This document shows positions 51,095 to 60,625 of a stretch of DNA of 64,000 bases, one piece after another. Origin of the DNA: Helicobacter canis (GTDB lineage Bacteria; Campylobacterota; Campylobacteria; Campylobacterales; Helicobacteraceae); assembly GCF_008693005.1 (NCBI RefSeq), contig NZ_VXKE01000021.1, positions 1 to 64,000 on the forward strand, in the 5' to 3' direction. Position numbers and translations under genes: made by a program. The number at the start of each line of letters is the position of its first letter. Positions within the stretch are counted from its first letter, which is position 1. The notes beneath the pieces are model-generated. The model was given only the letters and a program-made list of their open reading frames with translations. It had not been told where the DNA came from and ran no database searches.

Positions 51095-51810
51095 AGCTTT
51101 GCTCCTTGCTTGGCAGAGTTGGACTTAGGGGGAAGCTTTGCGAGCTTCTCATACGCGATTTTTGCGCAAGCTTGCTCGGCTAGCTTTTTTGAAGTGCCAG
51201 AGGCTATGCCATATTCAATATTGTCGATGAGAATCTGCATTGTAAAACGCTTTTTATGATCGGGTCCTTCTTGGCTTAAAAGATTATATATGGGTAGCAC
51301 GCCAAAGCGTTCTTGTGTGATTTCTTGCAAGGTCGTCTTGTAGTCAAGGGCTAAATCTTGGATTTGCATATTTGGGTAGTGCTTGGTAAGGATATGATAG
51401 ACAATCTTACGCGCGCAATCAATCCCTGCTTCTTTATAAATCGCGCCAATAATCGCTTCAAATGCGTTGGAGAGCAAGGAGTCTTTGTCTCTGCCTTGGT
51501 TTTGCTCTTCACTGCTTGAGAGCCGCAGTAAAGAGCCTATGTCATAATCGCGTGCGAAAATGGCGAAGCTTTTTTCATTGACAAGACTTGAGCGCATTTT
51601 AGAGAGCTTGCCTTCGTTGTAGTTAGGAAATCTATCAAAGAGATACTCCCCCACAAGCAAGTCTAAAACCGCATCGCCTAAAAACTCTAAACGCTCGTTG
51701 TTGCTGGATTTTGTGTAGCTTCTGTGCGTGAGTGCTTCAAGCAGCAAGGACTCATCTTTAAAGCTATATCCCAAAAGCTGCTGTAAGCGTTTAAGAGAAC
51801 CCATCATCAC
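51091..51810 (-). CDS. rnc: Ribonuclease III
   Basis: RNase III cuts double-stranded RNA in rRNA and mRNA processing. The 239-residue protein has [20 protein letters not shown] (catalytic [12 protein letters not shown] motif), [12 protein letters not shown], and a C-terminal dsRNA-binding domain ([31 protein letters not shown]). It would also be the enzyme to process the type I antisense pair proposed at 97-168. Confidence 0.96.
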   Translation of the reverse strand: MMMGSLKRLQQLLGYSFKDESLLLEALTHRSYTKSSNNERLEFLGDAVLDLLVGEYLFDRFPNYNEGKLSKMRSSLVNEKSFAIFARDYDIGSLLRLSSSEEQNQGRDKDSLLSNAFEAIIGAIYKEAGIDCARKIVYHILTKHYPNMQIQDLALDYKTTLQEITQERFGVLPIYNLLSQEGPDHKKRFTMQILIDNIEYGIASGTSKKLAEQACAKIAYEKLAKLPPKSNSAKQGAKL

Positions 51811-51831
51811 CCTTTCTAGTAGAATCTACTT

Positions 51832-52296
51832 TCACATATCAAGCAAGGTTTTTGGTGCTTCGATATGCTGCGCTAGATTCTGTATTTGCTGTGCGACAGA
51901 GCGCGCAATTCTATCACATTCTTCATTGAGCATATCGCCATTGTGTCCTTTGATCCATTGCGCTTGGATAATGTGCTGCTCTTTTAAAGCGATGTATTGT
52001 CTCCATAAATCTGGGTTTTTGACTTCTCTAAAGTTCTTGCGTATCCAGCCAGATAGCCACTCATTGATCCCTTGTGCGACATATTGAGAATCTGTGTAGA
52101 GCTTGATACGGCAGGGCTCTTTTAGCACCTTTAAAGCTTGCAGCACTGCCATAAGCTCCATACGATTATTAGTTGTATCTGGCTCACCACCTTGGACGAT
52201 TTTTTTCACACCTTTATAGAGCAAGATAGCGCAGTAGCCGCCCGGACCCGGATTCCCAAGTGATGATCCATCTGCATAGATTGTGAGCTCTTTCAT
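51832..52296 (-). CDS. rnhA: Ribonuclease HI
   Basis: RNase HI degrades RNA in RNA-DNA hybrids. The 154-residue protein has the catalytic Asp in IYADGSSLGNPGPGGY, the Glu in NNRMELMAVLQAL, the Asp in LYTDSQYVAQGINEW, and GHNGDMLNEECDRIAR. AGA..AGGT-like ribosome site before the ATG. Confidence 0.95.
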   Translation of the reverse strand: MKELTIYADGSSLGNPGPGGYCAILLYKGVKKIVQGGEPDTTNNRMELMAVLQALKVLKEPCRIKLYTDSQYVAQGINEWLSGWIRKNFREVKNPDLWRQYIALKEQHIIQAQWIKGHNGDMLNEECDRIARSVAQQIQNLAQHIEAPKTLLDM

Positions 52297-52311
52297 AGAT
52301 TCTACCTCTCT

Positions 52312-53361
52312 TTACTTGTGTTTGATGATTTTATAGACTAAGTCCATTTCCCCCATTTTCGCGCATATTGGGCAGCGGTAGGAGTCAAATGGGAAGAGAT
52401 TTTTGCAGTGATGACATCGATACTCAAAGCTAAGCCCTCCCTTTTGCGCAGAGTGTTCTAAAAGCACGCGCAGCACTTCTAGCTCAAATATTTGGCTTTG
52501 TGCTAGGCTAGATTCTAGCCCTAGGTAGAATCCTTTAGCGATAAAGACTTGCAAAATATCTGGGCGCGATTGAAGCTTGTCAAATGGCACTTCATCTTTG
52601 GCGCACCGCCATAAAATATCCAAGCAAAATGTGATTGTGGGGAAGCGCACAAGCTCCTCCCAAAATCTCTCCCTAGAGTATGTGAAGAGATACTCTAGCA
52701 CCAAGCGGTTGATCTGCCCGCTATATCGCATAAGAGCGATAATTTCTTTATGCTTTTTCTCTAATGGTAGCAAGGAGTTTTGAGAGAGAATCATAAAGTG
52801 TAGATACTGCTTGATTTGCTCTAGCTCTAGCTCTTCTTGCGCATTTAGCTCATCAAGGCACTCAAGCGTATCGAGTGCTGCTTGGTATTCTCCCATACTC
52901 TCGTGCGTGCGCATTAGATAGCTTAGAATCTGTGTGTTTCTGGGGTAAGTTTTTAGGATTTCTAGGAAGATATTTTTGGCTCTTTGCAAGAATCCTGCTT
53001 CAAAATATGTAGTGCCTAAGGATTCTAGGATAATGATTTTCTCCTGTGGGTTGCGCGTAGTGTCAAGCAGACTTAGATAGACTTTAATCGCCATTGCGCT
53101 ATCGCCGGCACGCGCGTAGGTTTTAGCAAGCAGTAGCAAGGGCGGGATAGGGTTTTTGGCTAGGTGGAGAAACTCCACTAGCTCATCACTTAGCGCGCTA
53201 CCATCATAGGACTTGGTGAAGTTTTCTAGGGCGATTTGACGCTTTTTGGCGCGGTAGCGATTGCGCCCATAATCTGCAAATACCAAAATCACAATAATGC
53301 CCACTAAAATCGCAATCCCAAAGAGTGGGTCTCTATACATAGTAGCTAGATAATCAAGCAT
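52312..53361 (-). CDS. TPR protein with N-terminal membrane anchor and zinc ribbon (LapB-like)
   Basis: The 349-residue protein begins with one membrane helix (FGIAILVGIIVILVFAD, residues 14-30), has TPR-type helices (LLLLAKTYARAGDSAMAIKVYLSLLDTTR pieces near 75-103, then SLGTTYFEAGFLQRAKNIF), and ends with a zinc ribbon: C-x2-C..C-x2-C in RCHHCKNLFPFDSYRCPICAK. This architecture matches LapB/YciM, which controls LPS synthesis by regulating LpxC in Enterobacteria. Whether the same role holds here is inference. Confidence 0.78.
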   Translation of the reverse strand: MLDYLATMYRDPLFGIAILVGIIVILVFADYGRNRYRAKKRQIALENFTKSYDGSALSDELVEFLHLAKNPIPPLLLLAKTYARAGDSAMAIKVYLSLLDTTRNPQEKIIILESLGTTYFEAGFLQRAKNIFLEILKTYPRNTQILSYLMRTHESMGEYQAALDTLECLDELNAQEELELEQIKQYLHFMILSQNSLLPLEKKHKEIIALMRYSGQINRLVLEYLFTYSRERFWEELVRFPTITFCLDILWRCAKDEVPFDKLQSRPDILQVFIAKGFYLGLESSLAQSQIFELEVLRVLLEHSAQKGGLSFEYRCHHCKNLFPFDSYRCPICAKMGEMDLVYKIIKHK

Positions 53362-53486
53362 ACTTTTCCCCGCATCTTGAGCTAGAATCTAGCTTGGTGG
53401 ATTCTGGGAGCAAGATCTTGGCAAGATAGATTCTACTAAGCTTGATTTTGGTGCAATGAGCTATACTGCGCCATTTTGTGGCTAGG

Positions 53487-54386
53487 TTATTGGCGCACAT
53501 ATTCGATATGGGCTTTTTGCTTGATTTTTTCAAAATACTCGCTAAGGATTTGCTCTTGGTGATCTTGTGCGAGTCTTTGAGCGATAATGCCCTTTGCTTC
53601 TTCAAAGCTCATAGTATTGTCTCCGCTTTTTTCCTGCACCAAAAACGCAACATAGCTGCCATTGCCCGCATCAAGAATGGGGCTAAACTCGCCATTTTGT
53701 AGCTGGGCAAACATCTGCGCGATTTGGGGGTTTAGCATATTTAATTTGAGCTTTTCTGGTGTTTTCTCCACGCCATTTAGCGTTAAAGTCGTGTTGGCAA
53801 TGGCGCGCTCAAGAAGCTTTGGGTCTTTGGAGCTATAGCGGATTGTCTGCACTTGCTCTGCTGTAACAAACTCATTTTTGTGGGTGTCGTAGTATTTGCG
53901 CATTGTCTCTTCACTAGCAGTGTCGGCTGAGAGTAGGATATTGCGCATAAGCTCGCGCGTTTGGATCTGGTCTTTGAGCTTTGCTTTGTAGGATTCTGGG
54001 GTTAGCCCTTGCTGGTAGAGTGCTTGGATAAACTGCTGGTAGCTAAGGTTGTTTTGTGCGGCGATAGATTCCATCTCTTGCTCGAGTCGCATATCATCTG
54101 CGACAATGTTAAGCCTTTTAATCTCTTGGTCTTTTAGGCGGTTTGCGATTAGGATTTCTTGGGCTTTGGTTTTAGAGATATGCTGCTTGGCACTAAGGCT
54201 TTGTATCTCATAGAGCGTGATGGGGTCGTTATTGACTTTAATGGCAATCCCACCTACGATATTTTGCGCACTTGCCTTAGGGGTATCTTGCGCGCTTGGT
54301 GGCGAGTCTTTGGCATATATGAAGCTAGAGCTAGCACATAGCATAAGGCTTGCAGTAAGTAGAATCCTAGAGTAGAGAGCAGGCAT
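53487..54386 (-). CDS. SurA/PpiC-like periplasmic chaperone
   Basis: A 299-residue secreted protein (signal peptide ending IYAK) with an N-terminal SurA-type domain (VGGIAIKVNNDPITLYEI, AQEILIANRLKDQEI) and a PPIC-like parvulin region around FVTAEQVQTIRYSS..SFEEAKGIIAQRLAQDH. The order next to the TPR gene, rnhA and rnc matches H. pylori HP0659-0663 as I recall. It likely helps outer-membrane protein folding. Confidence 0.8.
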   Translation of the reverse strand: MPALYSRILLTASLMLCASSSFIYAKDSPPSAQDTPKASAQNIVGGIAIKVNNDPITLYEIQSLSAKQHISKTKAQEILIANRLKDQEIKRLNIVADDMRLEQEMESIAAQNNLSYQQFIQALYQQGLTPESYKAKLKDQIQTRELMRNILLSADTASEETMRKYYDTHKNEFVTAEQVQTIRYSSKDPKLLERAIANTTLTLNGVEKTPEKLKLNMLNPQIAQMFAQLQNGEFSPILDAGNGSYVAFLVQEKSGDNTMSFEEAKGIIAQRLAQDHQEQILSEYFEKIKQKAHIEYVRQ

Positions 54387-54501
54387 TGTAATCCTTGCGG
54401 CGGTTTTGGTTTATGGATTCTAGCATTATTTTTGGTATTTGCGTAGCTTTGTGCTATCTCTGGCACTGCGCAAGATAACAATACCTTAAGTCAAAACTCT
54501 C

Positions 54502-54507
54502 TACAAT
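54502..54507 (+). promoter_or_regulatory. -10-like TACAAT for the MFS gene
   Basis: TACAAT in CTCTACAATGTC, 67 nt before the ATG at 54574. Confidence 0.35.
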
Positions 54508-54573
54508 GTCGCTCCGCTAAGTTTGCATAGTTTATTACACTTAGAATCACCCAAGCAGAAAGAGAATCTATCA

Positions 54574-55740
54574 ATGACACACACGCAAAAGCCATCATCA
54601 AAAGGCATTTTCGCACTTGCATTAAGCGCATTTTGTATGGGGGTTACAGAGTTTATTGTCGCGGGGATTTTGCCCGATCTGGCGCAGCATTTTATGGTCT
54701 CACAGCCTGTGGCTGGCTGGCTTGTTACAATCTATGCCATTGGCGTGGTGATTGGCGCACCGGTTTTGACAATCCCCATAAGTAGGTTTGATCGCAAATA
54801 CCAGCTTATGCTAAATCTTTTTATTTTCTTGCTAGCAAATCTCATTGTCGCTATAAGCGATAATTTTTACTTGACTTTGTGCGCACGCTTTGTGGCTGGC
54901 TGTATGCACGGGGTGTTTTTTGTCATCGCTACTATTGCTGCGATAAAGATCGCTAAGGCAGGGAAGCAAAACACCGCCCTAGCACTAATGGTATCTGGGC
55001 TTACGATCGCGCTTGTTACGGGCATACCTTTAGGGACATTTGTGGGGCAGCTCTTCGGCTTTAAAGCGATTTTTTGGCTTATTGTGGTGCTTACAGGGGT
55101 GGCGATTATTAGTGTGTGGCTCATTATGCCCCATATTGAGGGGCAAAGGACCTTTATCCGCAATCTTTTTCTAGCACTTTGTGTGCCTAAGCTTTTGCGC
55201 GCGTATGTGGTAACTGCTTGCACCTGTGGAGCGAGCTTTGTGCTTTATACTTATATCGCGGAGTTTTTGCTTGTGCTCTCCACCTTTGATAAGCAGTCTA
55301 TTGCTTCGATTTTGCTGCTTTATGGTGGTAGTGCGGTTGTGGGGAATCTTGTAGGCGGGAAAATCACTGATGCCAAAGGCTCTATCATCTCACTGCGCCT
55401 AATGCTTAGCGCACAGGTGATCACTTACGCGCTAATGAGTGTAAGTGCGTATTCGCAAGTGCTTGTGCTTATCAATTTGTGCGTTATGGGTATGGTGAGC
55501 TTTGCTTCAATTGCCCCGCTAAAGTCGCTTGCTATTCTCTCATCGCATAAGTATGCCAAAGGCTTTGAAGAGAGTGCAATTAGCGTTAATGAAGGGTCGT
55601 TTAATGTAGGGATTGCTTGTGCTAGTGCGCTTGGAGGGGCGATTTTCGCGCATTTGGGGATAGAGTTTAACGCGATTTTTGCAGCACTATTTGCTGTGCC
55701 AGCTCTTGTGATCGTGCTGCTTATGCCAAGGAGTTTATAA
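54574..55740 (+). CDS. MFS transporter, DHA1 drug/sugar efflux type
   Basis: A 388-residue twelve-helix transporter resembling AraJ/YdhP: FALALSAFCMGVTEFIVAGILPDLA (in pieces FCMGVTEFIVAG, LPDLA), GVVIGAPVLTIPISRFDRK, FVAGCMHGVFFVIATIAA, and a second half with a similar pattern. ATG at 54574 follows a frame open to 54523. Substrate unknown; it stands alone. Confidence 0.85.
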   Translation: MTHTQKPSSKGIFALALSAFCMGVTEFIVAGILPDLAQHFMVSQPVAGWLVTIYAIGVVIGAPVLTIPISRFDRKYQLMLNLFIFLLANLIVAISDNFYLTLCARFVAGCMHGVFFVIATIAAIKIAKAGKQNTALALMVSGLTIALVTGIPLGTFVGQLFGFKAIFWLIVVLTGVAIISVWLIMPHIEGQRTFIRNLFLALCVPKLLRAYVVTACTCGASFVLYTYIAEFLLVLSTFDKQSIASILLLYGGSAVVGNLVGGKITDAKGSIISLRLMLSAQVITYALMSVSAYSQVLVLINLCVMGMVSFASIAPLKSLAILSSHKYAKGFEESAISVNEGSFNVGIACASALGGAIFAHLGIEFNAIFAALFAVPALVIVLLMPRSL

Positions 55741-55758
55741 GGGTTTGGTGGATTTAGT

Positions 55759-55764
55759 TACAAT
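55759..55764 (+). promoter_or_regulatory. -10-like TACAAT for dsbA-dsbI
   Basis: TACAAT in AGTTACAATATG, 26 nt before the ATG at 55790; AAGGAG precedes the ATG. Confidence 0.45.
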
Positions 55765-55789
55765 ATGACATTTACATCAAGGAGATTGT

Positions 55790-56452
55790 ATGAAGAATTG
55801 GCTAGGGGCTAGATTATTAGGCGTGCTTTTTTTGTGTTTGGCTGGTGTGAAGCTTGTGGGGGTAGAGATTAGAGAGGGGGTAGATTATTTCGTGCTTAAA
55901 ACCCCTATCTCAAATGCGGAAAACTCCGTGATTGAAGTATATAGCTATGCGTGTCCATTTTGCTTTAAATACTCAAAAATCCTGCCACAAATCATTGAAA
56001 AGCTCCCAGATGGAGTAGAGTTTAGACCCTATCATTTAGAGCAAAAGGGCGACTATGGCAAGGTGGCTAATAAGCTCTTTGCCGTGCTGCTTGTTAAAGA
56101 CAAGCGCGCTGGGATTGGAGCTAGTGATAAAAATTCATCATTCTATAAGGCGGAGAGTGCATATTTTGAGGAATACCACATCAATAAAAATCGCTGGAAA
56201 GATGGCAAGGATCCGCAAGGCTTCCTAGAAACAGGGCTTAAAGCAGCGGACATTAGCGAGAGTGATTATTTGCAAGCACTTGAAGATCCAGAGGTGAAAA
56301 AGCTTCTTAAAGCTTGGGAGGCTAGCTATGATATTGCCATTATCCAAGGTGTGCCGGCGTTTGTGGTCAATGGCAAATATCTCATCAAAATAAGCGAGCT
56401 AAAATCCCTTGATGATTTGGGCGAGAAGATTACAGAGCTTTTAGCGCGCTAG
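55790..56452 (+). CDS. dsbA: Thiol:disulfide interchange protein DsbA
   Basis: A 220-residue periplasmic oxidase: signal peptide (ending GVKLVG), DYFVLKTPI and the redox motif YSYACPFCFKYSK (Cys-Pro-Phe-Cys near 51-54), with GVPAFVVNGKYLI holding the cis-Pro loop near residue 190. It adds disulfides to secreted proteins and is reoxidised by the membrane partner encoded next, 22 nt downstream. Confidence 0.93.
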   Translation: MKNWLGARLLGVLFLCLAGVKLVGVEIREGVDYFVLKTPISNAENSVIEVYSYACPFCFKYSKILPQIIEKLPDGVEFRPYHLEQKGDYGKVANKLFAVLLVKDKRAGIGASDKNSSFYKAESAYFEEYHINKNRWKDGKDPQGFLETGLKAADISESDYLQALEDPEVKKLLKAWEASYDIAIIQGVPAFVVNGKYLIKISELKSLDDLGEKITELLAR

Positions 56453-56474
56453 ATTCTATCTCTTTGGATTTGGT

Positions 56475-57104
56475 ATGAAGCTAGCTCATAAGCTCGCGCT
56501 GTGTTTGCAGGAATGGCAAGGCAAGCGCGCAGGGTGGATTCTACTAGCTGGGGTGAGCTTGGGGCTTGTGGTGCTCTCACACTATGTGCTGCAAGTGTAT
56601 GGCTATATGCGCCCTTGTGAGCAGTGTGTGTATATCCGCTATGCCTTTATAGTGCAAGCCTTTGGCGCGCTCATCATCGCGCTTGCACCTAGAAGTGCGC
56701 TAGCCTTTGGCATAGGTGGTGTGTGTATGCTCTATGCGGGTGTTAGGGGGATAATGTCTGCTTGGCAGCTACATAGAATCCACACTGCTATCCATAGCGA
56801 TGAGGTGGTGTTTGGCGTGCGCGGGTGCTCAATGGAGGCGCACTTTGACTTTGGGCTACCTTTGGATCGCTGGCTGCCAGAGTGGTTTGCTCCAAGTGGG
56901 GACTGCGGGCTTGATGCACCTATAATCCCAAGCGGCGTAGTGCTTAGTGGCGTGCAAAAAGCCTTTGTCGAGCTCTATGCAAATGGCTGGTATCTCCTGC
57001 CTAGATGGGAGATTGGCACGATGGCGCAGTGCTGCTTGCTTGTATTTGGCGTGTGTGTGGCGATTATAGCGGCGTGTGTGTGGCTTAGGCTATGGAGTCG
57101 CTAG
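56475..57104 (+). CDS. dsbI: DsbB-family disulfide oxidoreductase DsbI
   Basis: The 209-residue membrane protein has several helices and the DsbB-type first pair [15 protein letters not shown] (Cys-Glu-Gln-Cys), then a second periplasmic loop with Cys in [12 protein letters not shown] and SGDCGLDA. It passes electrons from DsbA to quinones. The 3' end overlaps convergent obgE by 20 nt. Confidence 0.88.
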   Translation: MKLAHKLALCLQEWQGKRAGWILLAGVSLGLVVLSHYVLQVYGYMRPCEQCVYIRYAFIVQAFGALIIALAPRSALAFGIGGVCMLYAGVRGIMSAWQLHRIHTAIHSDEVVFGVRGCSMEAHFDFGLPLDRWLPEWFAPSGDCGLDAPIIPSGVVLSGVQKAFVELYANGWYLLPRWEIGTMAQCCLLVFGVCVAIIAACVWLRLWSR

Positions 57105-58155
57105 ATTCTAGTGCTCTTTGGAGAGAGAATCTAAGTGTATCGGTGTTGGTATGCGCCACAGAAGAGACGCCTAAGATGAAGTGCGGCAAATGCGGCAAGT
57201 CCGCCCCGATAGATTCTAGGAGTATGGGCTTAGATATATCTAAATCCTGCGGGATTGGCTGCGCAAACGATCCTAGCAAAGCAGCAAACTTGCTAGAGAG
57301 ATCTTGCGCGACATCAATTTTGCTAATAATAATCCCAAATGGACGCGTGCTAAGATCTGCACTAAAGCTTGCAAGCTCTTTTGCCAAGTGGCTATACTGC
57401 GTGCTTGGGTCTTTTAGCCCATCTAGCACAAAGAGCAAAAACTTCGTGCGCTCAATATGCTTCAAAAACTCCAGCCCAAGCCCCTTCCCTTGGCTTGCTC
57501 CATCGATAATCCCCGGAATATCTGCCATCACAAAAGAGCGCAGCTCATCGACTTCCACCACGCCTAAATGCGGGGTAAGGGTTGTAAATTCATAGTTTGC
57601 TACTTCTGGTCTAGCATTAGAGAGCGTGGAGATAAGGCTAGACTTCCCAGCATTTGGATAGCCTACAAGCCCTACATCAGCGATGAGTTTTAGCTCTAGG
57701 CGCAAGTGTAGTGAAGCACCGGGTAAGCCTTTTTGCGCGTAGGTTGGAGCTTGATTGCTCGCATTTTTGAAGCGAGAGTTGCCTAGCCCACCCTTGCCAC
57801 CTTTAAGCAGTAGCACTTCTTTGCTAGGAGAGTCTAAGTCTGCGAGCAGCTCTCCGCTCTCATAGTTGAAAACTTGTGTGCCTAGCGGGAGCTTTATGAT
57901 GAGATTTGCTCCACTTTTCCCTGTGCAGCGGCGTGCGCCACCGGGTGCGCCGTGCTGGGCTTTGTGGTGCTTTTTGCCACGGAAGTTTGAGAGCGTATCG
58001 GCATTGTTATCAACACATAAGACAACATCGCCCCCCTTGCCGCCATCGCCGCCATCAGGTCCGCCCTGTATGACAAACTTCTCTCGCCTAAAGCTCACCG
58101 CTCCAGCACCGCCATTCCCAGAAGCGACAAAAATATCCGCACTATCGATAAACAT
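57085..58155 (-). CDS. obg: GTPase ObgE/CgtA
   Basis: Obg is an essential ribosome-assembly GTPase. The N-terminal Obg fold ([27 protein letters not shown] in pieces [30 protein letters not shown]) is followed by the G domain: [14 protein letters not shown] (G1 near 165), [26 protein letters not shown] (G3) and IISKIDVAQ (G4). All normal. It follows rpmA by the DUF2059 gene, the standard L21-L27-Obg group. Confidence 0.96.
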   Translation of the reverse strand: MFIDSADIFVASGNGGAGAVSFRREKFVIQGGPDGGDGGKGGDVVLCVDNNADTLSNFRGKKHHKAQHGAPGGARRCTGKSGANLIIKLPLGTQVFNYESGELLADLDSPSKEVLLLKGGKGGLGNSRFKNASNQAPTYAQKGLPGASLHLRLELKLIADVGLVGYPNAGKSSLISTLSNARPEVANYEFTTLTPHLGVVEVDELRSFVMADIPGIIDGASQGKGLGLEFLKHIERTKFLLFVLDGLKDPSTQYSHLAKELASFSADLSTRPFGIIISKIDVAQDLSSKFAALLGSFAQPIPQDLDISKPILLESIGADLPHLPHFILGVSSVAHTNTDTLRFSLQRALESSDSIA

Positions 58156-58183
58156 CAGCTACCTTTAGCCACTTTATAAGTAG

Positions 58184-58684
58184 CTATTTTTTGGACTCTG
58201 CTAGGATTTGGTGGATTTGGGACTCCATTTTGGGGAAATATTGGATCACCATAGCTTGGGCTAGCTCTTGAGAGTCTCTAAGAGTCGCCACTGCATTATT
58301 AGCCAACTTTTTGCCAGCTGGGGTTTGATAGAGCGCGATTAGATCGTTTAAGTCTTGCTCTGTGTAATACTTATGATAAAGCAGCAGTATTTGGCTCTCT
58401 AGATCTTTTGCTATGCTAGAGAAAGTATCGCGCACAATGCGAGTAACTTTGTCCTTTTGGGCTTTGGTTATATCTTGCCCTTTTGTGATTTGTGCGATGA
58501 TCTGCTCTGCGGCTTTACCATCGCTTATGTCTTTTAGCATAGCATTGCTTTGAGAGATTTCTAGGAACTTCTCAAAGGTTTTTTTATATGACGCGCTAGG
58601 GGCTGCTTGCTCGGCATATAGTGGCGCAGATATAAGAAAAAGGGCGCATACAAAGCGAGCGATAAGGGATAAAGTGGGTTTCAT
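58184..58684 (-). CDS. DUF2059 secreted protein
   Basis: A 166-residue precursor with a signal peptide (LIARFVCALFLISAPLYA) and a helical DUF2059-type region: YKKTFEKFLEISQSN, LIALYQTPAGKKLANN and MVIQYFPKMESQIHQ. Such proteins are periplasmic, without a defined function. It lies between rpmA and obgE. Confidence 0.75.
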   Translation of the reverse strand: MKPTLSLIARFVCALFLISAPLYAEQAAPSASYKKTFEKFLEISQSNAMLKDISDGKAAEQIIAQITKGQDITKAQKDKVTRIVRDTFSSIAKDLESQILLLYHKYYTEQDLNDLIALYQTPAGKKLANNAVATLRDSQELAQAMVIQYFPKMESQIHQILAESKK

Positions 58685-58763
58685 AGAAGCTCCTTGGATC
58701 GTATATGTAGGTAATAGACTCGCGTAGAGTGTGCGAGCAAAGTTGGGAGAGCACTCCTAGATT

Positions 58764-59027
58764 CTAGGAGTTAGCAGCTGGGATAACAGAGACTTTCTTG
58801 CGCTCTTTGGTCTTCTGTGAGAATTGCACGACCCCATCGATGAGCGCGTAAATGGTGTGGTCTTTGCCGATCCCTACATTATCTCCGGGATGGACTTTAG
58901 TCCCCCTTTGGCGGATAATGATATTGCCAGCGCGGACAAACTGCGAGCCAAACTTCTTAACGCCTAATCTTCTCCCTGCAGAATCTCTGTTATTCTGGGT
59001 GCTTCCTTGACCTTTCTTGTGTGCCAT
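58764..59027 (-). CDS. rpmA: 50S ribosomal protein bL27
   Basis: An 87-residue bL27: [42 protein letters not shown] (in pieces [21 protein letters not shown]) and [13 protein letters not shown]. It begins 9 nt after the rplU stop. Confidence 0.97.
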   Translation of the reverse strand: MAHKKGQGSTQNNRDSAGRRLGVKKFGSQFVRAGNIIIRQRGTKVHPGDNVGIGKDHTIYALIDGVVQFSQKTKERKKVSVIPAANS

Positions 59028-59036
59028 TGTTGCTCC

Positions 59037-59348
59037 TTATTTTGTAATGCTTGTGATTCTCACGCGTGTGAAATCTCGGCGGAATCCACGCTTGGTTTTA
59101 CTATCTTTTCTTCTGCGTTTTTTGAAAGTGATGACTTTCTTCCCGCGACCTTCGTTGATCACTTCAGCTTCTACCTTCGCTCCTTTGACAAAGGGCGTGC
59201 CCACTACGATAGACTTGCCATCGTGCAGGGCTAGGACTTCTTCAAAGCTGATTTTTGACTTTGGCTCAAGGCTTAGTTTATCAAGCAGGATAATGCTTCC
59301 TTGCTCTACCTTGTATTGCTTGCCTCCATTCTTCAAAATCGCATACAT
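59037..59348 (-). CDS. rplU: 50S ribosomal protein bL21
   Basis: A 103-residue bL21: [17 protein letters not shown] at the start and [18 protein letters not shown] with the C-terminal TRVRITSI near the end. AAGGA precedes the ATG. Confidence 0.97.
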   Translation of the reverse strand: MYAILKNGGKQYKVEQGSIILLDKLSLEPKSKISFEEVLALHDGKSIVVGTPFVKGAKVEAEVINEGRGKKVITFKKRRRKDSKTKRGFRRDFTRVRITSITK

Positions 59349-59407
59349 TGTGTTTCCTTTGTGTAATGTGCTAGCTTCATATCAAGCGCGTAAGCTGCAA
59401 GGGCGCG

Positions 59408-59413
59408 ATTATA
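59408..59413 (-). promoter_or_regulatory. -10 box TATAAT for rplU-rpmA
   Basis: On the minus strand TATAAT in AGCTATAATCGC, about 60 nt before the rplU ATG. Confidence 0.5.
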
Positions 59414-59451
59414 GCTGTAAAATGTTTGCATTTTGCTTAATTAGTGCAAGG

Positions 59452-59838
59452 TTAGGCTTGTGCTTTTAGGGCGATGACTTCTACTTCTACTAGCGCGTCT
59501 TTGGGCAGAGATTTGACAGAGATCGTGCTGCGCGCGGGCTTATGTGCGCCAAATGCCTTGGCATAGACTTCATTAAACACCGCGAAATCCCCCATATCAG
59601 CCAAAAAGCAAGTAGTCTTTAGCACATACTCAAGCCCAGAGCCGCTCGCTTCAAGCACTGCTTGGAGATTGCGCATAACCTGCTCGCTTTGCTCTTTTAT
59701 CCCACCTTGGACAAACTCGCCATTAGCTTGCAAGGCGATAGAGCCAGAGGTGAATATCAAGTCTCCAAGCCCCATAGCCTGCGAGTAGGGACCTATGGCT
59801 TGTGGGGCATTTGGTGTGTGGATAGGGTAGGGCTTCAT
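59452..59838 (-). CDS. RidA-family reactive-intermediate deaminase
   Basis: A 128-residue RidA: IGPYSQAMGLGDLIFTSG, the QVMRNLQAVLEASG core, and the C-terminal RSTISVKSLPKDALVEVEVIA, with the key Arg and Glu present. RidA deaminates imines and enamines made by PLP enzymes. Ribosome site GGATC before ATG is weak. Confidence 0.92.
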   Translation of the reverse strand: MKPYPIHTPNAPQAIGPYSQAMGLGDLIFTSGSIALQANGEFVQGGIKEQSEQVMRNLQAVLEASGSGLEYVLKTTCFLADMGDFAVFNEVYAKAFGAHKPARSTISVKSLPKDALVEVEVIALKAQA

Positions 59839-59886
59839 CGTTGATCCTTGTGTTATAGTTTAGTGGAGTGCGCGCGAGTTTTAGTA

Positions 59887-59892
59887 TATAAT
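59887..59892 (+). promoter_or_regulatory. -10 box TATAAT for the proline-rich protein
   Basis: TATAAT in AGTATATAATCGC, 28 nt before the ATG. Confidence 0.6.
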
Positions 59893-59919
59893 CGCTTAAC
59901 AAATTATTAAAGGATACAA

Positions 59920-60543
59920 ATGTGTAGAGTGATATTAGCGGCTTGCCTTTGGGTAGCTTGCGTGCTTGGTGCGCAGGGTCAAGCGGGGCGTATAGATTCT
60001 ACTTCGGGCTTAAATGATGGGGCAGGGGTAGAATCTAGCGCTGCGTCTTTAGAAGATAGGGTGGAGATCATCGACTATAAGCGGAGCAAGATTCTAGGCT
60101 TTATGATCGTGCGCAATGGTAATATCATTAAGCGTGTGCTCTTTAAAGAGCCTATATCGCTTGGGCAGCCAGAGCAGGCTTCCACCCAGCCAAGCCCTGC
60201 AGAGCAGCCAAAGCCCGCGCAAGAGCCAAGCCAAGCAAACGCGCCCACTTTGCCAAAGCCCCTAGAATCTAAACAAGCCACCCCAAAGCCCAAAGCCACC
60301 CTGCCAAAAGCAAGCGATACAGATGTGCAAGCCACGCAGACTATATATGAGCATCAAGTCTCCAATGCACCAAAAGATACTAAAAGCCCTGCCAAGCGCG
60401 CGCCTAAGGCATCTTCTGGGATCGCGCAAGAAGTCGGCGTAGAATCTACACGCATAAATCCCACCTATAAAAATCGCCAATGGGATAAGAAGCACATTAT
60501 CCACGACATTAGCACAGAAGAAGTCATAGAGATTGAGAGATAG
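59920..60543 (+). CDS. Secreted Pro/Lys-rich hypothetical protein
   Basis: A 207-residue protein with a signal peptide (ending VLGA), a TAGAATC-derived serine stretch, a short folded-looking segment (VEIIDYKRSKILGFMIVRNGNIIKRVL, in pieces KILGFMIVRN, IIKRVL), a Pro/Gln/Lys-rich linker of about 90 residues, and a C-terminus WDKKHIIHDISTEEVIEI. Composition recalls periplasm-spanning linkers. No family recognised. AAAGGA precedes the ATG. Confidence 0.65.
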   Translation: MCRVILAACLWVACVLGAQGQAGRIDSTSGLNDGAGVESSAASLEDRVEIIDYKRSKILGFMIVRNGNIIKRVLFKEPISLGQPEQASTQPSPAEQPKPAQEPSQANAPTLPKPLESKQATPKPKATLPKASDTDVQATQTIYEHQVSNAPKDTKSPAKRAPKASSGIAQEVGVESTRINPTYKNRQWDKKHIIHDISTEEVIEIER

Positions 60544-60600
60544 TCTCTGGCTAGGGGTTAGCGCGCGACTTTGGATTCTAGCTTTTATGCACCAAGCTAG

Positions 60601-60625
60601 CTAAGGGCAAGGCAGTAGCCCTTAG
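60601..60625. terminator. 8-bp hairpin at the convergent ends of 59920-60543 and vapC
   Basis: CTAAGGGC (60601-60608) and GCCCTTAG (60618-60625) pair with a 9-nt loop. It overlaps the vapC stop. A T-containing run follows on the plus strand (CATTTATC), so it may terminate the upstream plus-strand gene. Confidence 0.4.

Noticed and set aside
53354-53702. ORFs over the gap between the TPR and SurA-like genes
   Set aside because: They overlap real genes in other frames, and no ribosome site or family feature supports them.
57092-57595. Plus-strand ORF of 167 codons opposite obgE
   Set aside because: Shadow of the conserved GTPase; serine-rich, no family features.
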